From CAWBJO01 sp963789175 (GTDB taxonomy: Bacteria > Pseudomonadota > Alphaproteobacteria > Rhizobiales > Aestuariivirgaceae): a stretch of DNA of 64,000 nt. Below, piece by piece: positions 50,012 through 58,849 of the stretch (positions are counted from its first letter, which is position 1; every line of letters starts with the position of its first letter). The notes beneath the pieces are model-generated. The model searched no databases. It saw only the letters and a program-made list of their open reading frames with translations, and was not told the DNA's origin. Made by a program: the position numbers and the translations under genes. Location: NCBI GenBank assembly GCA_963789175.1, contig CAWBJO010000007.1, forward strand, positions 806,001-870,000, given 5' to 3'.

Positions 50012-51508
50012 ATGCGCACACGGGTACGAGGACAGCTTGGCGATGTCGCCAAGGCCTCGGTCATTTTCGGCGTAGCGGTCTGGATCGGCCTCGCCTTCAC
50101 CGGTCCCGAAGGCCGCGTCGCTTCCGTGTGGCCCGCCAACGGTGTCCTCCTCGGCTTCCTTCTGACCGTCGGCCAGGTCCATTGGCATCGCTTCCTGGCG
50201 GTCGGCTTCTGCATCAACCTCCTTCTTGCCCGCTACTTCGGTGACGATGCCTCGACCGCCATCTTCCTGAGCGGCTGCAACACCCTGGAGGTGCTGCTCG
50301 CCGCGCTCGCCCTGAAGCCCCGCATGCGCTCCACCGATCCGGTGAGCGAGATCGAGTTTCAGTTCGCGTTCATGACCCTGGGCGTCCTGGCCGCGCCGCT
50401 CGTCGCTGCAGGTCTGGCCGCCGCCTACCTCCATCATTATTCGGCCGCCGGCTTCGCCGAAGCGTTCCGGAGCTGGCTCGCCGCCGACGCCCTGGGCGTT
50501 GCCATCGTCACGCCGCTCATTCTCGTCTTCCGCAGCTCGGAGATCAGGCCGCTCCTGGAAGGTCGCCGGCTCGTCGAGACACTCGCGATCTGCGCGCTCG
50601 TCACGCTGGTGACGACGTTCGTCTTCTGGCAGTCGCGCTACACCTTTCTCTTCTTCATCACGCCGGCGCTGCTGCTCGCGACGTTCCGCCTCGGCCTGCC
50701 GGGCGGTGCGATCTGCATTTCCATCGTGGCGCTCCTCGGTACCTCACTCGCCATCGGCTGGCCGTCCGCGGCAAGCTTGTTCCCTTCGGCGCTGACCGCT
50801 GAAGGCCGCATCGTCCTCACCCAGATCTTTCTCGCCGTCGCCCTGCTCACCACCGTCCCCGTCGCCATGGCCCTGGCGCAGCAGAAGCGCCTGGAGAACT
50901 CGTTGCGCCGGGCGAAGAACGAGCTCGCCAAGCTCGCTTCCACCGACCAGCTAACCGGCCTGCCAAACCGGCGGCTGTTCCGCGAGGTTCTCGACCGCGA
51001 ATGGGGCCGCGGCGGCCGCGAAGGCACGGCGCTCGCCATCGTCGTGCTCGACGTCGATCACTTCAAGAATTTCAACGACACCTACGGCCATGCCGAAGGC
51101 GACAACTGCCTGTCTCGCATCGGCAAGCTCCTGCGCGAGACCGTCTTTCGCCCGACCGACCTCGTGGCGCGCTATGGCGGCGAGGAGTTCGCCGTCATCC
51201 TGCCCGATACCGACCTCGACGGCGCCGTTCGTGTCGCCGAGCGCCTGCGCGAGCTCATCGAGGGCTTGGGGATGCCCCACCGCTCGAGCACGCTCGGCCT
51301 CGTGACCGCCAGCATGGGCGTGACGAGCCTCATCCCCGATCCGCGCGGTGATTCGCGCATTCTCTTCGAGCTTGCCGATACGGCCCTCTATCGCGCCAAG
51401 CGCGCCGGCCGCAACCGCGTCGAGGCGGAGACGCGCGACGATCCCGGCACCGCCGCCAAGTCGGGTGGCCTCGGGGTCACCGCTCCCGTCACCGATCTGC
51501 CGGCTTAA
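50012..51508 (+). CDS. membrane diguanylate cyclase (MASE1-GGDEF)
   Basis: A protein of about 498 residues. The first 300 residues contain about eight hydrophobic segments in a MASE1-like arrangement (VWPANGVLLGFLL, AADALGVAIVTPLIL). A short helix (RLENSLRRAKNELAKLASTD) leads into a complete GGDEF domain: DQLTGLPNRRLFREVLDRE, LDVDHFKNFNDTYGHAEGDN and the active-site YGGEEFAVILPDTD. It should make cyclic di-GMP in response to an unknown signal sensed in the membrane. No I-site RxxD is evident before GGEEF. A GTG two codons upstream (50006) is an equally possible start. Confidence 0.92.
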   Translation: MRTRVRGQLGDVAKASVIFGVAVWIGLAFTGPEGRVASVWPANGVLLGFLLTVGQVHWHRFLAVGFCINLLLARYFGDDASTAIFLSGCNTLEVLLAALALKPRMRSTDPVSEIEFQFAFMTLGVLAAPLVAAGLAAAYLHHYSAAGFAEAFRSWLAADALGVAIVTPLILVFRSSEIRPLLEGRRLVETLAICALVTLVTTFVFWQSRYTFLFFITPALLLATFRLGLPGGAICISIVALLGTSLAIGWPSAASLFPSALTAEGRIVLTQIFLAVALLTTVPVAMALAQQKRLENSLRRAKNELAKLASTDQLTGLPNRRLFREVLDREWGRGGREGTALAIVVLDVDHFKNFNDTYGHAEGDNCLSRIGKLLRETVFRPTDLVARYGGEEFAVILPDTDLDGAVRVAERLRELIEGLGMPHRSSTLGLVTASMGVTSLIPDPRGDSRILFELADTALYRAKRAGRNRVEAETRDDPGTAAKSGGLGVTAPVTDLPA

Positions 51509-51522
51509 GGCTGCCGCAAGGC

Positions 51523-52135
51523 TTACGACGCCACGGCTGCGTCCTGCACGGCCATGTTGGCGCGCGACATCTTGAGCGCGAGATCGCTGCTGATCAGCCG
51601 GTGGATGACGGCCCCGACGTCGTGGTTGTCCTCGCACAGCCGGTTGAGCTTCAGCATGTCGAGGGCCATCACGCGGCCCCGCCCAGGGCGACGACCGTTG
51701 CACTGGCCGGCTTGCCGGTGAGAAAGGCCATTTCGCCGATGAACGAGCCGCCCGACAGATATGCGATCGGATTGTCGGCGATCTGCACGCAGGCGCGGCC
51801 GTTGCAGAGGAAGTAGAGGGCGTCGACCGCCTCTCCCTCGCGCGTCAGCTGGCGGCCGGACTCGATGTCTTGGAACGAGCTCGCCTTCATGATGCTGGCG
51901 ATCTGGAAGTCGTCGAGCCCGACGAGCGCCTTCTTCAGCAGCACGCGGTCGCCGTCCGAGAGGCTGAGGCCGTACCGGTCCTTGGCGAGCCTGTAGATCT
52001 GGAAGAGGTTGATGGCGATGAAGATGAGGTCCCATGAGATGCCGGCGTAAAGATCGCTGCTCGTAAGCATGAAATAGAGGATTTCAAGGAACAGCCCGGC
52101 GACCGCGAATACCCTGAGCCATTCGCTTGGCTCAC
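51523..52135 (-). CDS. membrane-anchored cyclic-nucleotide-binding-domain protein, two frameshifts
   Basis: The pieces join to about 204 residues: an N-terminal hydrophobic region (EWLRVFAVAGLFLEILYFML, then DLIFIAINLFQIYRL) and a cNMP-binding beta-roll (FQDIESGRQLTREGEAVDAL, GSFIGEMAFLTGKPASATVV), ending with MALDMLKLNRLCEDNHDVGA. It resembles Popeye-like bacterial proteins. One base appears to be missing near 52128, so that a GTG at 52135 becomes the start, and another near 51678. The gene lies 4 bases downstream of the DUF1479 gene. No DNA-binding domain is seen, so it is a sensor or effector rather than a Crp-type regulator. Confidence 0.7.
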
Positions 52136-52139
52136 CGTG

Positions 52140-53372
52140 CTAGAGCGCCATCTGGGCGCGCCCGAGCTCGGTCAGGTCGGCGACCGACGCGCGTCCGCGG
52201 AAGTCGACCTCGTAGTCCTCCGCCGCGAAATCCGGTGCGCTGCGTCCCTCGAGGAACGCCTTGGCCTGCTTGACCGCATAGGCGCGGTTCTTCTCGCAGC
52301 GCGGCGAGGCGCCGATGTAGATCACGTTGGAATAGCCCTTGCCGGCATGCTCGTTCTCGACGGCATGCACCGTGTCGGGATGCCACCACACCGTGTCTCC
52401 GGGTTCCATCTGGGGGATGGAGACGAGACCCTTCATGAGCTCCGGGTGCCACTCCGGCTTGACGCTCAGCGCTCGTCCCGGCTCGGCGCCGCACAGGTCG
52501 TCCTCGGCGACGTCGGCTTGCAGGGCGCGCAGCAGCATGTAGACGATGCCGATCGAGATGGGCACGACCTGCAGCGTGCCGTCCTTCGGCCCCTGCGGCG
52601 TCAGCGCCGTCCACCCCTGGAAGGTGCGGAACATGGAGCAGACGGCGGGCGAGGGATATTCCTTCGTCCTCGTCCGGTAGGCCGCCTTCCAGGGATCGTA
52701 GTCTTCCCATTTTCCGGCAAAGACCGGAGCGTAGATCTTTTGGAATGCCGGGTCGGTCCAGCGCTCGTAGGACCCGGAATCCATGTGCGGCGACAGGCCG
52801 AGCGTCTTGTCGCCGGGCCGCCGGCGCCGCGTGCGGTCGGCATAGGTGTAGTCGTTGTCGGGATCGAACTCCTGGCCATCCGGTCCGGCGACGTCCCACA
52901 GGCGGTTGAGGAACCGCTTGACCTGGGCGATGCTCGACCCCTGCCGCGCCATCACCTGCGGCTTCGACCAGTAGATGCCGAAGATCTGGGGCTTCGCCGC
53001 GTCGAGCTGGCTGAAGTAGTTGTCGAGCCCCCGCTTCTGTTCCGCCTTCGCGAAGTATTCGTTGTCCTCGATGTAGCGGCCGAGTTCGTCGTTCCACGCT
53101 TCCGCCTGGGACCCCGGATAGACGCCGCGCACGATGGCGAACCCGCGCTTGCGCATCTCGTTCTTGGCGGCGTCCGAGACGGTGCCCGCGGCGACCGCCT
53201 TGAAATCGACCTCGGGCAGCGGCGAGCGTCCGCCGGCGAGGCTCGACTGGATCGTATCGGCCTCACGCCTGATGCGCTCCGTGATGCGCTCGAAGGCCGC
53301 CTTCAGCTGCGGCGAGCCGGCCTCGAGCTGGCGCTTCGTCTTCCGGATTTCGCCTTTGATCGTCTCGTCCAT
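52140..53372 (-). CDS. DUF1479 (YbiU-like) putative non-haem iron oxygenase
   Basis: A 410-residue protein of the DUF1479 family, which has a double-stranded beta-helix related to 2-oxoglutarate/Fe(II) oxygenases. Candidate iron ligands are His and Asp in LGLSPHMDSGSYERW and a distal His in WWHPDTVHAVENEH. The N-terminal about 60 residues are helical and charged. The ATG at 53372 follows GGAGGA closely. It lies 10 bases downstream of the LacI regulator on the same strand and opposite a sugar ABC operon. That suggests it acts on a carbohydrate or its derivative, which is inference; no substrate is established for the family. Confidence 0.85.
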   Translation of the reverse strand: MDETIKGEIRKTKRQLEAGSPQLKAAFERITERIRREADTIQSSLAGGRSPLPEVDFKAVAAGTVSDAAKNEMRKRGFAIVRGVYPGSQAEAWNDELGRYIEDNEYFAKAEQKRGLDNYFSQLDAAKPQIFGIYWSKPQVMARQGSSIAQVKRFLNRLWDVAGPDGQEFDPDNDYTYADRTRRRRPGDKTLGLSPHMDSGSYERWTDPAFQKIYAPVFAGKWEDYDPWKAAYRTRTKEYPSPAVCSMFRTFQGWTALTPQGPKDGTLQVVPISIGIVYMLLRALQADVAEDDLCGAEPGRALSVKPEWHPELMKGLVSIPQMEPGDTVWWHPDTVHAVENEHAGKGYSNVIYIGASPRCEKNRAYAVKQAKAFLEGRSAPDFAAEDYEVDFRGRASVADLTELGRAQMAL

Positions 53373-53382
53373 GGGGTCCTCC

Positions 53383-54462
53383 TCACGCGCCAGGCTGAAT
53401 GGCCGGTTTGCGGCCTGCCGCGCCTGCCTGATGCGTCTCCGGCTTCTGTAGGTATTGCAGCTCGTCGACAGTGCGCTCGGCGATGCGTCCGAGCAGCAGC
53501 CGGCCCATGATCTCGCCCGCCGCCGTGATGTCTTCGTGGATCGTCTCGATCCTCGGGCGGATCTGGCCGAAGAGCCGCGACGTCTGCTTGGCGATGATGT
53601 CGACGTCCTCGCCGATGCTCAGGCCCCGGTCGGTCAGTCCCGCCATCACCGCCAGCGCCGACACCTCGCCTGAACATACGTAGCCGTCGGGTCCAGTCCG
53701 CGCGTCTCGTGCCGCGACGCATCGCCGGATGTCCTCCGCCGGGCTGTCGAGGTCGATGCCGTCCGGGATTTCGTAGGCCACGCCCGCCTCCCTGACCGCC
53801 GTCATGAAGCCGTGCTGCAGGTGCTGGCAGAAGGTGAAGCGCCTGGGCGGCAGGATGATCGCGAGCCGCTCCCGTCCCTTGTCGATAAGGCGCCGCGTCG
53901 CCGCGTAGGCGAAGGCGTAGTTGTCGAAGTCGACGAAGGGATGCGGTGTCGAGAGCTCCGTCCGCCCGTGGCAGACGAACGGAAAGTCGTGTTCGATCAG
54001 CAGCCGAACCCTGGGATCGAGCGGCTCCGTCCGCGAAAAGATGATGCCGTCGGCCATGCGGTGGCGCAGGATGTAGCGGACCGGATCGATGCTCGGCACG
54101 TCGGCGAAGTGCGGCGTGATGATGAGCTGGTAGGGCGTGTCCCGCAGCGCCGCGGTGATGCCGCTGACCAGCGACGTCCCGAAGCCCAGGAGCTCGTCAT
54201 GGGGGTCGAGCACGAGGCTGATGACGTTCGTCCGCCCGGTCCTGAGCCGCTGCGCCGCCCGGTCCGGCAGGTAACCGATCTCGGCGGCGACCCGCTGCAC
54301 GCGGCCTCGGGTGGCGACCGCGATCTCGGGTGCGTTGGCGAGCGCCCGCGACACGGTGGCGACGGCGAGCCCGGTCAGCGTTGCAATCGTTTGCAGGGTC
54401 GGCTTGTCCGCTCCTGCTGCAGGGCCATTCCCTCTCCGACCGCGCGACGGTTTAGCCCGCAT
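53383..54462 (-). CDS. LacI-family transcriptional regulator
   Basis: A 359-residue repressor. The N-terminal helix-turn-helix and hinge are clear (PTLQTIATLTGLAVATVSRA, then RVQRVAAEIGYLPDRAAQRL). The periplasmic-binding-like ligand domain follows (ISLVLDPHDELLGFGTSLVS, ADGIIFSRTEPLDP). The start at 54462 was chosen over an upstream ATG because GGGAGG sits 8-13 bases before it. It is divergent from the Gts-like sugar ABC operon and heads a unit with DUF1479 and the cNMP-binding gene. It most likely controls both directions in response to the imported sugar. Confidence 0.88.
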   Translation of the reverse strand: MRAKPSRGRRGNGPAAGADKPTLQTIATLTGLAVATVSRALANAPEIAVATRGRVQRVAAEIGYLPDRAAQRLRTGRTNVISLVLDPHDELLGFGTSLVSGITAALRDTPYQLIITPHFADVPSIDPVRYILRHRMADGIIFSRTEPLDPRVRLLIEHDFPFVCHGRTELSTPHPFVDFDNYAFAYAATRRLIDKGRERLAIILPPRRFTFCQHLQHGFMTAVREAGVAYEIPDGIDLDSPAEDIRRCVAARDARTGPDGYVCSGEVSALAVMAGLTDRGLSIGEDVDIIAKQTSRLFGQIRPRIETIHEDITAAGEIMGRLLLGRIAERTVDELQYLQKPETHQAGAAGRKPAIQPGA

Positions 54463-54632
54463 CACCAGCGCCTCCCAGGCATTTGTCGTATTATTGCCGG
54501 CTATGAAAATATGAAACCCGCGTTCCGACAAGCGTTTTGTTGACCCGGCCCTATGGCTTGACAGCCACCGGACTTATATCGTTTTAAATAGTCAGGGCTG
54601 CCGGAGTGCGGCCATCCGAAAGGGAGGATTTC
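54463..54632. promoter_or_regulatory. divergent promoter region between LacI regulator and Gts-like operon
   Basis: A 170-base spacer containing an AT-rich core at 54571-54594 (gacttatatcgttttaaata then gtc). The core is weakly symmetric and could include a LacI-type operator. A perfect TTGACA hexamer lies at 54558-54563, but no ideally spaced -10 hexamer is obvious. AGGGAGGA just before the ATG at 54633 is a strong ribosome-binding site. Confidence 0.45.
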
Positions 54633-55883
54633 ATGTCGATGCAAAGGATAGTGCGGCTCGCCGCCGGTGTGGCCATGATCGCGGTTGCCGCGACGAACGC
54701 CCGGGCGGCCGAGGTCGAAGTGCTTCACTGGTGGACATCGGGAGGCGAGGCGGCCGCGCTCGACGTTCTGAAGAAGAATCTCGAGTCCCAGGGCGTGACG
54801 TGGCAGGACATGCCGGTCGCCGGCGGCGGCGGCGAGCAGGCCATGACGGCGTTGCGCGCCCGCGTCACGGCCGGCAATCCTCCCACTGCCGTTCAGGCTC
54901 TCGGTTTCGACATCACCGACTGGGCGAAGCAGGGTGTCGTCGGCGACCTGGGTGAGATCGCCGACAAGGAAGGCTGGGACAAGGTCGTACCGGCCGCCCT
55001 GCAGAATTTCTCCAAGTATGACGGCAAGTGGATCGCCGCGCCCGTCAACGTCCATTCGACGAACTGGATGTGGATCAACAAGGCGGCGCTCGACGCTGCT
55101 GGCGGCAAGGCGCCCGAAACGTGGGAGGAGCTCATCGCCGTTCTCGACAAGATGAAGGCGAACGGCATTTCTCCGCTCGGTCACGGCGGCCAGGCCTGGC
55201 AGGACGCCACCATCTTCGACGGAGTCGTGCTGGCTCTCGGCACCGACTTCTACAAGGCGTCGATGGTCGATCTCGACCCTGCCGCCCTCGGCTCCGACAA
55301 GATGAAGGAGGCCTTCGACCGCATGGCGAAGCTCCGCACCTATGTCGACGACAATTTCTCCGGCCGCGACTGGAACCTCGCCTCCTCGATGGTCATCGAG
55401 GGCAAGGCCGGTGTTCAGATCATGGGCGACTGGGCGAAGGGTGAATTCCTGAAGGCCGGCAAGAAACCCGGCGTCGACTTCGTCTGCATTCGCTTTCCCG
55501 GTACCCAGGGCGCCGTCACCTTCAACTCCGATCAGTTCATGATGTTCAAGGTCGGCGACGACAAGAAGGACGCCCAGCTCAAGATGGCCTCCGCCATCGA
55601 GGATCCGGCCTTCCAGTCCGCCTTCAACGTCGTCAAGGGCTCGGTGCCGGCACGCACCGACGTTCCCAACGACGCCTTCGACGATTGCGGCAAGAAGGGC
55701 ATGGCCGATCTTGCCGAAGCCAACACCAAGGGCACGCTCTACGGTTCGATGGCCCACGGCCATGCCGCGCCGGCGGCCGTCAAGAATGCCGTCTACGACG
55801 TCGTGACCCGGCACTTCAACGGCGAGCTCGACTCCGATGCCGCCGTGAAGGAGCTTGTGACGGCCGTCGCAGCTGCGAAGTAA
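54633..55883 (+). CDS. sugar ABC transporter substrate-binding protein (GtsA-like)
   Basis: A 416-residue CUT1 binding protein with a signal peptide (IVRLAAGVAMIAVAATNARA). The mature start EVEVLHWWTSGGEAAALDVL and the stretches VAGGGGEQAMTALRARVTAG, NVHSTNWMWINKAAL and GVQIMGDWAKGEFLKAGKKP closely follow the glucose/mannose GtsA-type group. It heads an operon with two permeases and an ATPase. A stem-loop lies directly after its stop. Glucose, mannose or a related hexose is the likely ligand, by family resemblance only. Confidence 0.88.
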   Translation: MSMQRIVRLAAGVAMIAVAATNARAAEVEVLHWWTSGGEAAALDVLKKNLESQGVTWQDMPVAGGGGEQAMTALRARVTAGNPPTAVQALGFDITDWAKQGVVGDLGEIADKEGWDKVVPAALQNFSKYDGKWIAAPVNVHSTNWMWINKAALDAAGGKAPETWEELIAVLDKMKANGISPLGHGGQAWQDATIFDGVVLALGTDFYKASMVDLDPAALGSDKMKEAFDRMAKLRTYVDDNFSGRDWNLASSMVIEGKAGVQIMGDWAKGEFLKAGKKPGVDFVCIRFPGTQGAVTFNSDQFMMFKVGDDKKDAQLKMASAIEDPAFQSAFNVVKGSVPARTDVPNDAFDDCGKKGMADLAEANTKGTLYGSMAHGHAAPAAVKNAVYDVVTRHFNGELDSDAAVKELVTAVAAAK

Positions 55884-55897
55884 ACACATGTCTTTCG

Positions 55898-55927
55898 GGA
55901 TCCCGGTGGCTTTTGCCGCCGGGATCC
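55898..55927 (+). promoter_or_regulatory. strong stem-loop between binding-protein and permease genes
   Basis: Arms ggatcccggtggc (55898-55910) and gccgccgggatcc (55915-55927) pair over 13 positions, one of them a G-U wobble in RNA, with a TTTT loop. It lies 14 bases after the binding-protein stop and 28 bases before the permease start, with no downstream T-run. It probably stabilises the upstream message or partly attenuates transcription. Confidence 0.7.
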
Positions 55928-55955
55928 ACCCACTCGACGAGGACCGGAGATCGAC

Positions 55956-56846
55956 GTGACGTTCAACGTCGCGCGCGCTGAATTGCAGGCATGGCTTCCG
56001 CGGCTTGTACTGGCGCCGAGCTTCTTCGCCGCTTTGCTGTTTGTCTACGGCTTCATCCTGTTTACCGGCTATCTGTCCTTTACCGACTCGAAGATGCTGC
56101 CGAGCTTCGGACTGGTCGGCTGGGAGAACTACGTCAAGCTCTGGAACCTGCCGCACTGGTGGCGGGCCCTCACCAATCTCGCCATATTCGGCACGCTCTA
56201 TATCGTCGTCTGCACTGTTCTCGGGATGGGGCTCGCCATCCTGCTCGACCAGAAGATCCGCGCCGAGGGCGTGCTGCGCCCCATCTATCTCTATCCGATG
56301 GCGCTCTCCTTCATCGTCACCGGGACCGCCTGGAAATGGTTTCTCGACCCCGGCATCGGCCTCGAGCACGTCGTCCAGACCTGGGGTTTCGAGACCTTTC
56401 GCTTCAATTGGATCAAGGACCGCAACATGGCGATCTACACCGTCGTCATCGCCGCCGTGTGGCAGTCCTCCGGCTTCGTCATGGCCATGTTCCTGGCGGG
56501 CCTCCGAGGTGTCGACAACGAGATCATCCGCGCCGCCCAGATCGACGGCGCATCGAACGTCCGCCTCTACCGGCGCATCATCATTCCCATGCTGCGGCCG
56601 GTCTTCCTGTCCGCCTTCGTCGTTCTCGCCCACCTCGCCATCAAGTCCTACGACCTCGTCATCGCGTTGACTAACGGCGGACCCGGCCAGGCGACCGAGC
56701 TGCCCGCGACCTTCATGTATTCCTATACGTTCACGCGCAATTCCATGGGCATCGGCGCGGCCTCGGCCACCGTGATGCTCATCATGATCGCGTCCATCAT
56801 CGTTCCCTACCTCTATGCCGAGCTGAGGCCGGGGCGCCGCCAATGA
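55956..56846 (+). CDS. sugar ABC transporter permease (GtsB-like, MalF type)
   Basis: A 296-residue permease with six hydrophobic segments and the EAA loop (EIIRAAQIDGASNVRLYRRI then IPML). It starts at a GTG with GGAG about 7 bases upstream; no ATG preserves the first transmembrane helix (LVLAPSFFAALLFVYGFILF). Its stop overlaps the next permease start by 4 bases. It forms the membrane channel with the GtsC-like protein for import of the sugar captured by the upstream binding protein. Confidence 0.9.
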   Translation: MTFNVARAELQAWLPRLVLAPSFFAALLFVYGFILFTGYLSFTDSKMLPSFGLVGWENYVKLWNLPHWWRALTNLAIFGTLYIVVCTVLGMGLAILLDQKIRAEGVLRPIYLYPMALSFIVTGTAWKWFLDPGIGLEHVVQTWGFETFRFNWIKDRNMAIYTVVIAAVWQSSGFVMAMFLAGLRGVDNEIIRAAQIDGASNVRLYRRIIIPMLRPVFLSAFVVLAHLAIKSYDLVIALTNGGPGQATELPATFMYSYTFTRNSMGIGAASATVMLIMIASIIVPYLYAELRPGRRQ

Positions 56847-57724
56847 GCGTCACTGCCGTAACTACCGCCGTCAGCACCACCCGGTTCGCCCGTATCGCGA
56901 TCTACGCCGTCCTGATCTTTTTCGCCGTTTACTACCTGCTTCCCCTCTACGTCATGGTCGTGAACTCGGTGAAGCCGCTCGACGAGATCCGGCAGGGTGC
57001 CATGCTGTCGCTACCCGGCGCATTCACGCTCGATCCGTGGCGCAGCGCCTGGAGCACCGCGCAGATCGGCGTCCAGCCGACGGGCTTGCGTCCCTATTTC
57101 GTCAATTCGATCCTGATGGTGGCGCCCGCCGTCCTCGTCTCCACCCTTATCGGGGCCGTCAACGGCTACGTGCTCACCAAATGGCGCTTCCCGGGCGACC
57201 GCATCGTCTTCGGCCTCATGCTCTTCGCCTGCTTCATTCCCTTCCAGATCGTTCTCATACCGATGGCGAAGGTATTGGGCCTGCTCGGCCTCGCCGGCAC
57301 CACCGTCGGGCTGGTGCTCGTCCACGTCGTCTACGGCCTCGGCTTCACCACCCTCTTTTTCCGCAACTACTACGACGCCTTCCCGACCGAGCTCGTCCGC
57401 GCCGCCATGATCGACGGCGCCGGCTTCTGGCAGATCTTCTACCGCATCCTGCTGCCGAGCTCGGGCCCGATCTTCGTGGTGACCGTCATCTGGCAGTTCA
57501 CCAACATCTGGAACGACTTCCTGTTCGGCGTCTCTTTCGCAGACGCCGATTCTCTTCCCATGACGGTCGCCCTCAACAATCTGGTAAGCTCCTCGACTGG
57601 AGTGAAGGAGTACAACGTGCATTTCGCCGGCGCGATCCTCGCCGCCTTGCCGACCCTCGTCGTCTACGTCGTGTCGGGACGCTATTTCGTGCGCGGCCTC
57701 ATGGCCGGCGCCGTGAAGGGCTGA
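56843..57724 (+). CDS. sugar ABC transporter permease (GtsC-like, MalG type)
   Basis: A 293-residue permease with six predicted helices and the EAA loop (ELVRAAMIDGAGFWQIFYRI then LLPSSGP). NYDAF-like and NDFLFGVSFADADSLPMTVA segments follow. The region near residues 50-90 has the periplasmic insertion usual in this group. The ATG overlaps the preceding stop (ATGA), showing translational coupling, and the ATPase gene begins 5 bases after its stop. Confidence 0.9.
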   Translation: MSVTAVTTAVSTTRFARIAIYAVLIFFAVYYLLPLYVMVVNSVKPLDEIRQGAMLSLPGAFTLDPWRSAWSTAQIGVQPTGLRPYFVNSILMVAPAVLVSTLIGAVNGYVLTKWRFPGDRIVFGLMLFACFIPFQIVLIPMAKVLGLLGLAGTTVGLVLVHVVYGLGFTTLFFRNYYDAFPTELVRAAMIDGAGFWQIFYRILLPSSGPIFVVTVIWQFTNIWNDFLFGVSFADADSLPMTVALNNLVSSSTGVKEYNVHFAGAILAALPTLVVYVVSGRYFVRGLMAGAVKG

Positions 57725-57729
57725 CGGCG

Positions 57730-58839
57730 ATGGCGTTCCTCGAAATCGCCCATCTATCCAAGCGCTTCGGCAGCGTTGAGGTCCTGAAGGACATCAGCCT
57801 CGATGTCGAGGAAGGCAACTTCCTCGTCCTCGTCGGGCCATCGGGCTGCGGGAAATCGACGCTCCTCAACACCATCGCCGGACTGGAGACGGTCACGGCG
57901 GGCGAGATCCGCATCGCCGGCCGCCGCGTGAACGATCTTCACCCGAGTGCCCGCGACATCGCCATGGTGTTCCAGTCCTACGCCCTCTATCCCAACATGA
58001 CGGTGGAGCAGAACATCGCCTTCGGCATGGAGATGCGCAACATCCCGAAGGCCGAGCGCATCGCCGCCGTCCGCAAGGTGGCCGAGGTCCTCCAGATCGG
58101 CCACTTGCTGAAACGCCGGCCGAGCCAGCTCTCCGGCGGCCAGCGCCAGCGCGTCGCCATGGGCCGGGCCCTGGTCCGCGATCCCCAGGTCTTCCTGTTC
58201 GACGAGCCGCTCTCGAACCTCGACGCCAAGCTGCGCGTCGAGATGCGCACCGAGATCAAGCGCCTCCACCAGCGCCTGGGGACGACCATCGTCTACGTCA
58301 CCCACGACCAGATCGAGGCGATGACGCTCGCCAGCCACATCGCCGTGCTCAAGGATGGGACGCTGCAGCAGTTCGGATCGCCTTCCGAAATCTACAACCG
58401 CCCTCAGAACCTGTTCGTGGCGAACTTCATGGGCTCGCCGGCGATGAATCTCATCTCCGGCACCGTCGCCCGGGCCGGCAACGGATTGTCCGTCTCCATC
58501 GCCCGTCACGACATGCCGCCCCTCGAATTGCCGGTCAACGGCGCCGATCTCGCGCCTTTCGAACGCCGCGAGATCATCTTCGGCATCAGGCCCGAGGCGC
58601 TGACCGACGTCGACAGCGCCGATCGCAACGCCCGCCACACCGCCACGGGCGACTGTCTCATCGAGGTCGTCGAGCCGACCGGTTCCGATACCTTCGCCGT
58701 CACCCGCATGGGCGGTGTCGAAGTCACCGCGCGCCTGCGTGCCGATTCGAGGGTTGCACCCGGCAGTAAGGCGACGCTGCTCTTCAATCTCGACAAGGCC
58801 GTCTATTTCGACAAGAGCGATGGCTCCCGCATCGGCTGA
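57730..58839 (+). CDS. sugar ABC transporter ATP-binding protein (GtsD/UgpC-like)
   Basis: A 369-residue CUT1 ATPase. The nucleotide-binding domain has Walker A (GPSGCGKSTLLN), Q-loop (MVFQSYALYPNMTV), signature (QLSGGQRQRVAMGRALVRDP), Walker B (VFLFDEPLSNLDAKLR) and switch His (YVTHDQIEAMTLA). Residues about 240-369 form the regulatory TOBE/OB region (NFMGSPAMNLISG, FGIRPEAL). It is the last gene of the Gts-like operon and ends 10 bases from the convergent solute-binding gene, so there is no room for a classic terminator. Confidence 0.93.
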   Translation: MAFLEIAHLSKRFGSVEVLKDISLDVEEGNFLVLVGPSGCGKSTLLNTIAGLETVTAGEIRIAGRRVNDLHPSARDIAMVFQSYALYPNMTVEQNIAFGMEMRNIPKAERIAAVRKVAEVLQIGHLLKRRPSQLSGGQRQRVAMGRALVRDPQVFLFDEPLSNLDAKLRVEMRTEIKRLHQRLGTTIVYVTHDQIEAMTLASHIAVLKDGTLQQFGSPSEIYNRPQNLFVANFMGSPAMNLISGTVARAGNGLSVSIARHDMPPLELPVNGADLAPFERREIIFGIRPEALTDVDSADRNARHTATGDCLIEVVEPTGSDTFAVTRMGGVEVTARLRADSRVAPGSKATLLFNLDKAVYFDKSDGSRIG

Positions 58840-58849
58840 CGGCGATCGG

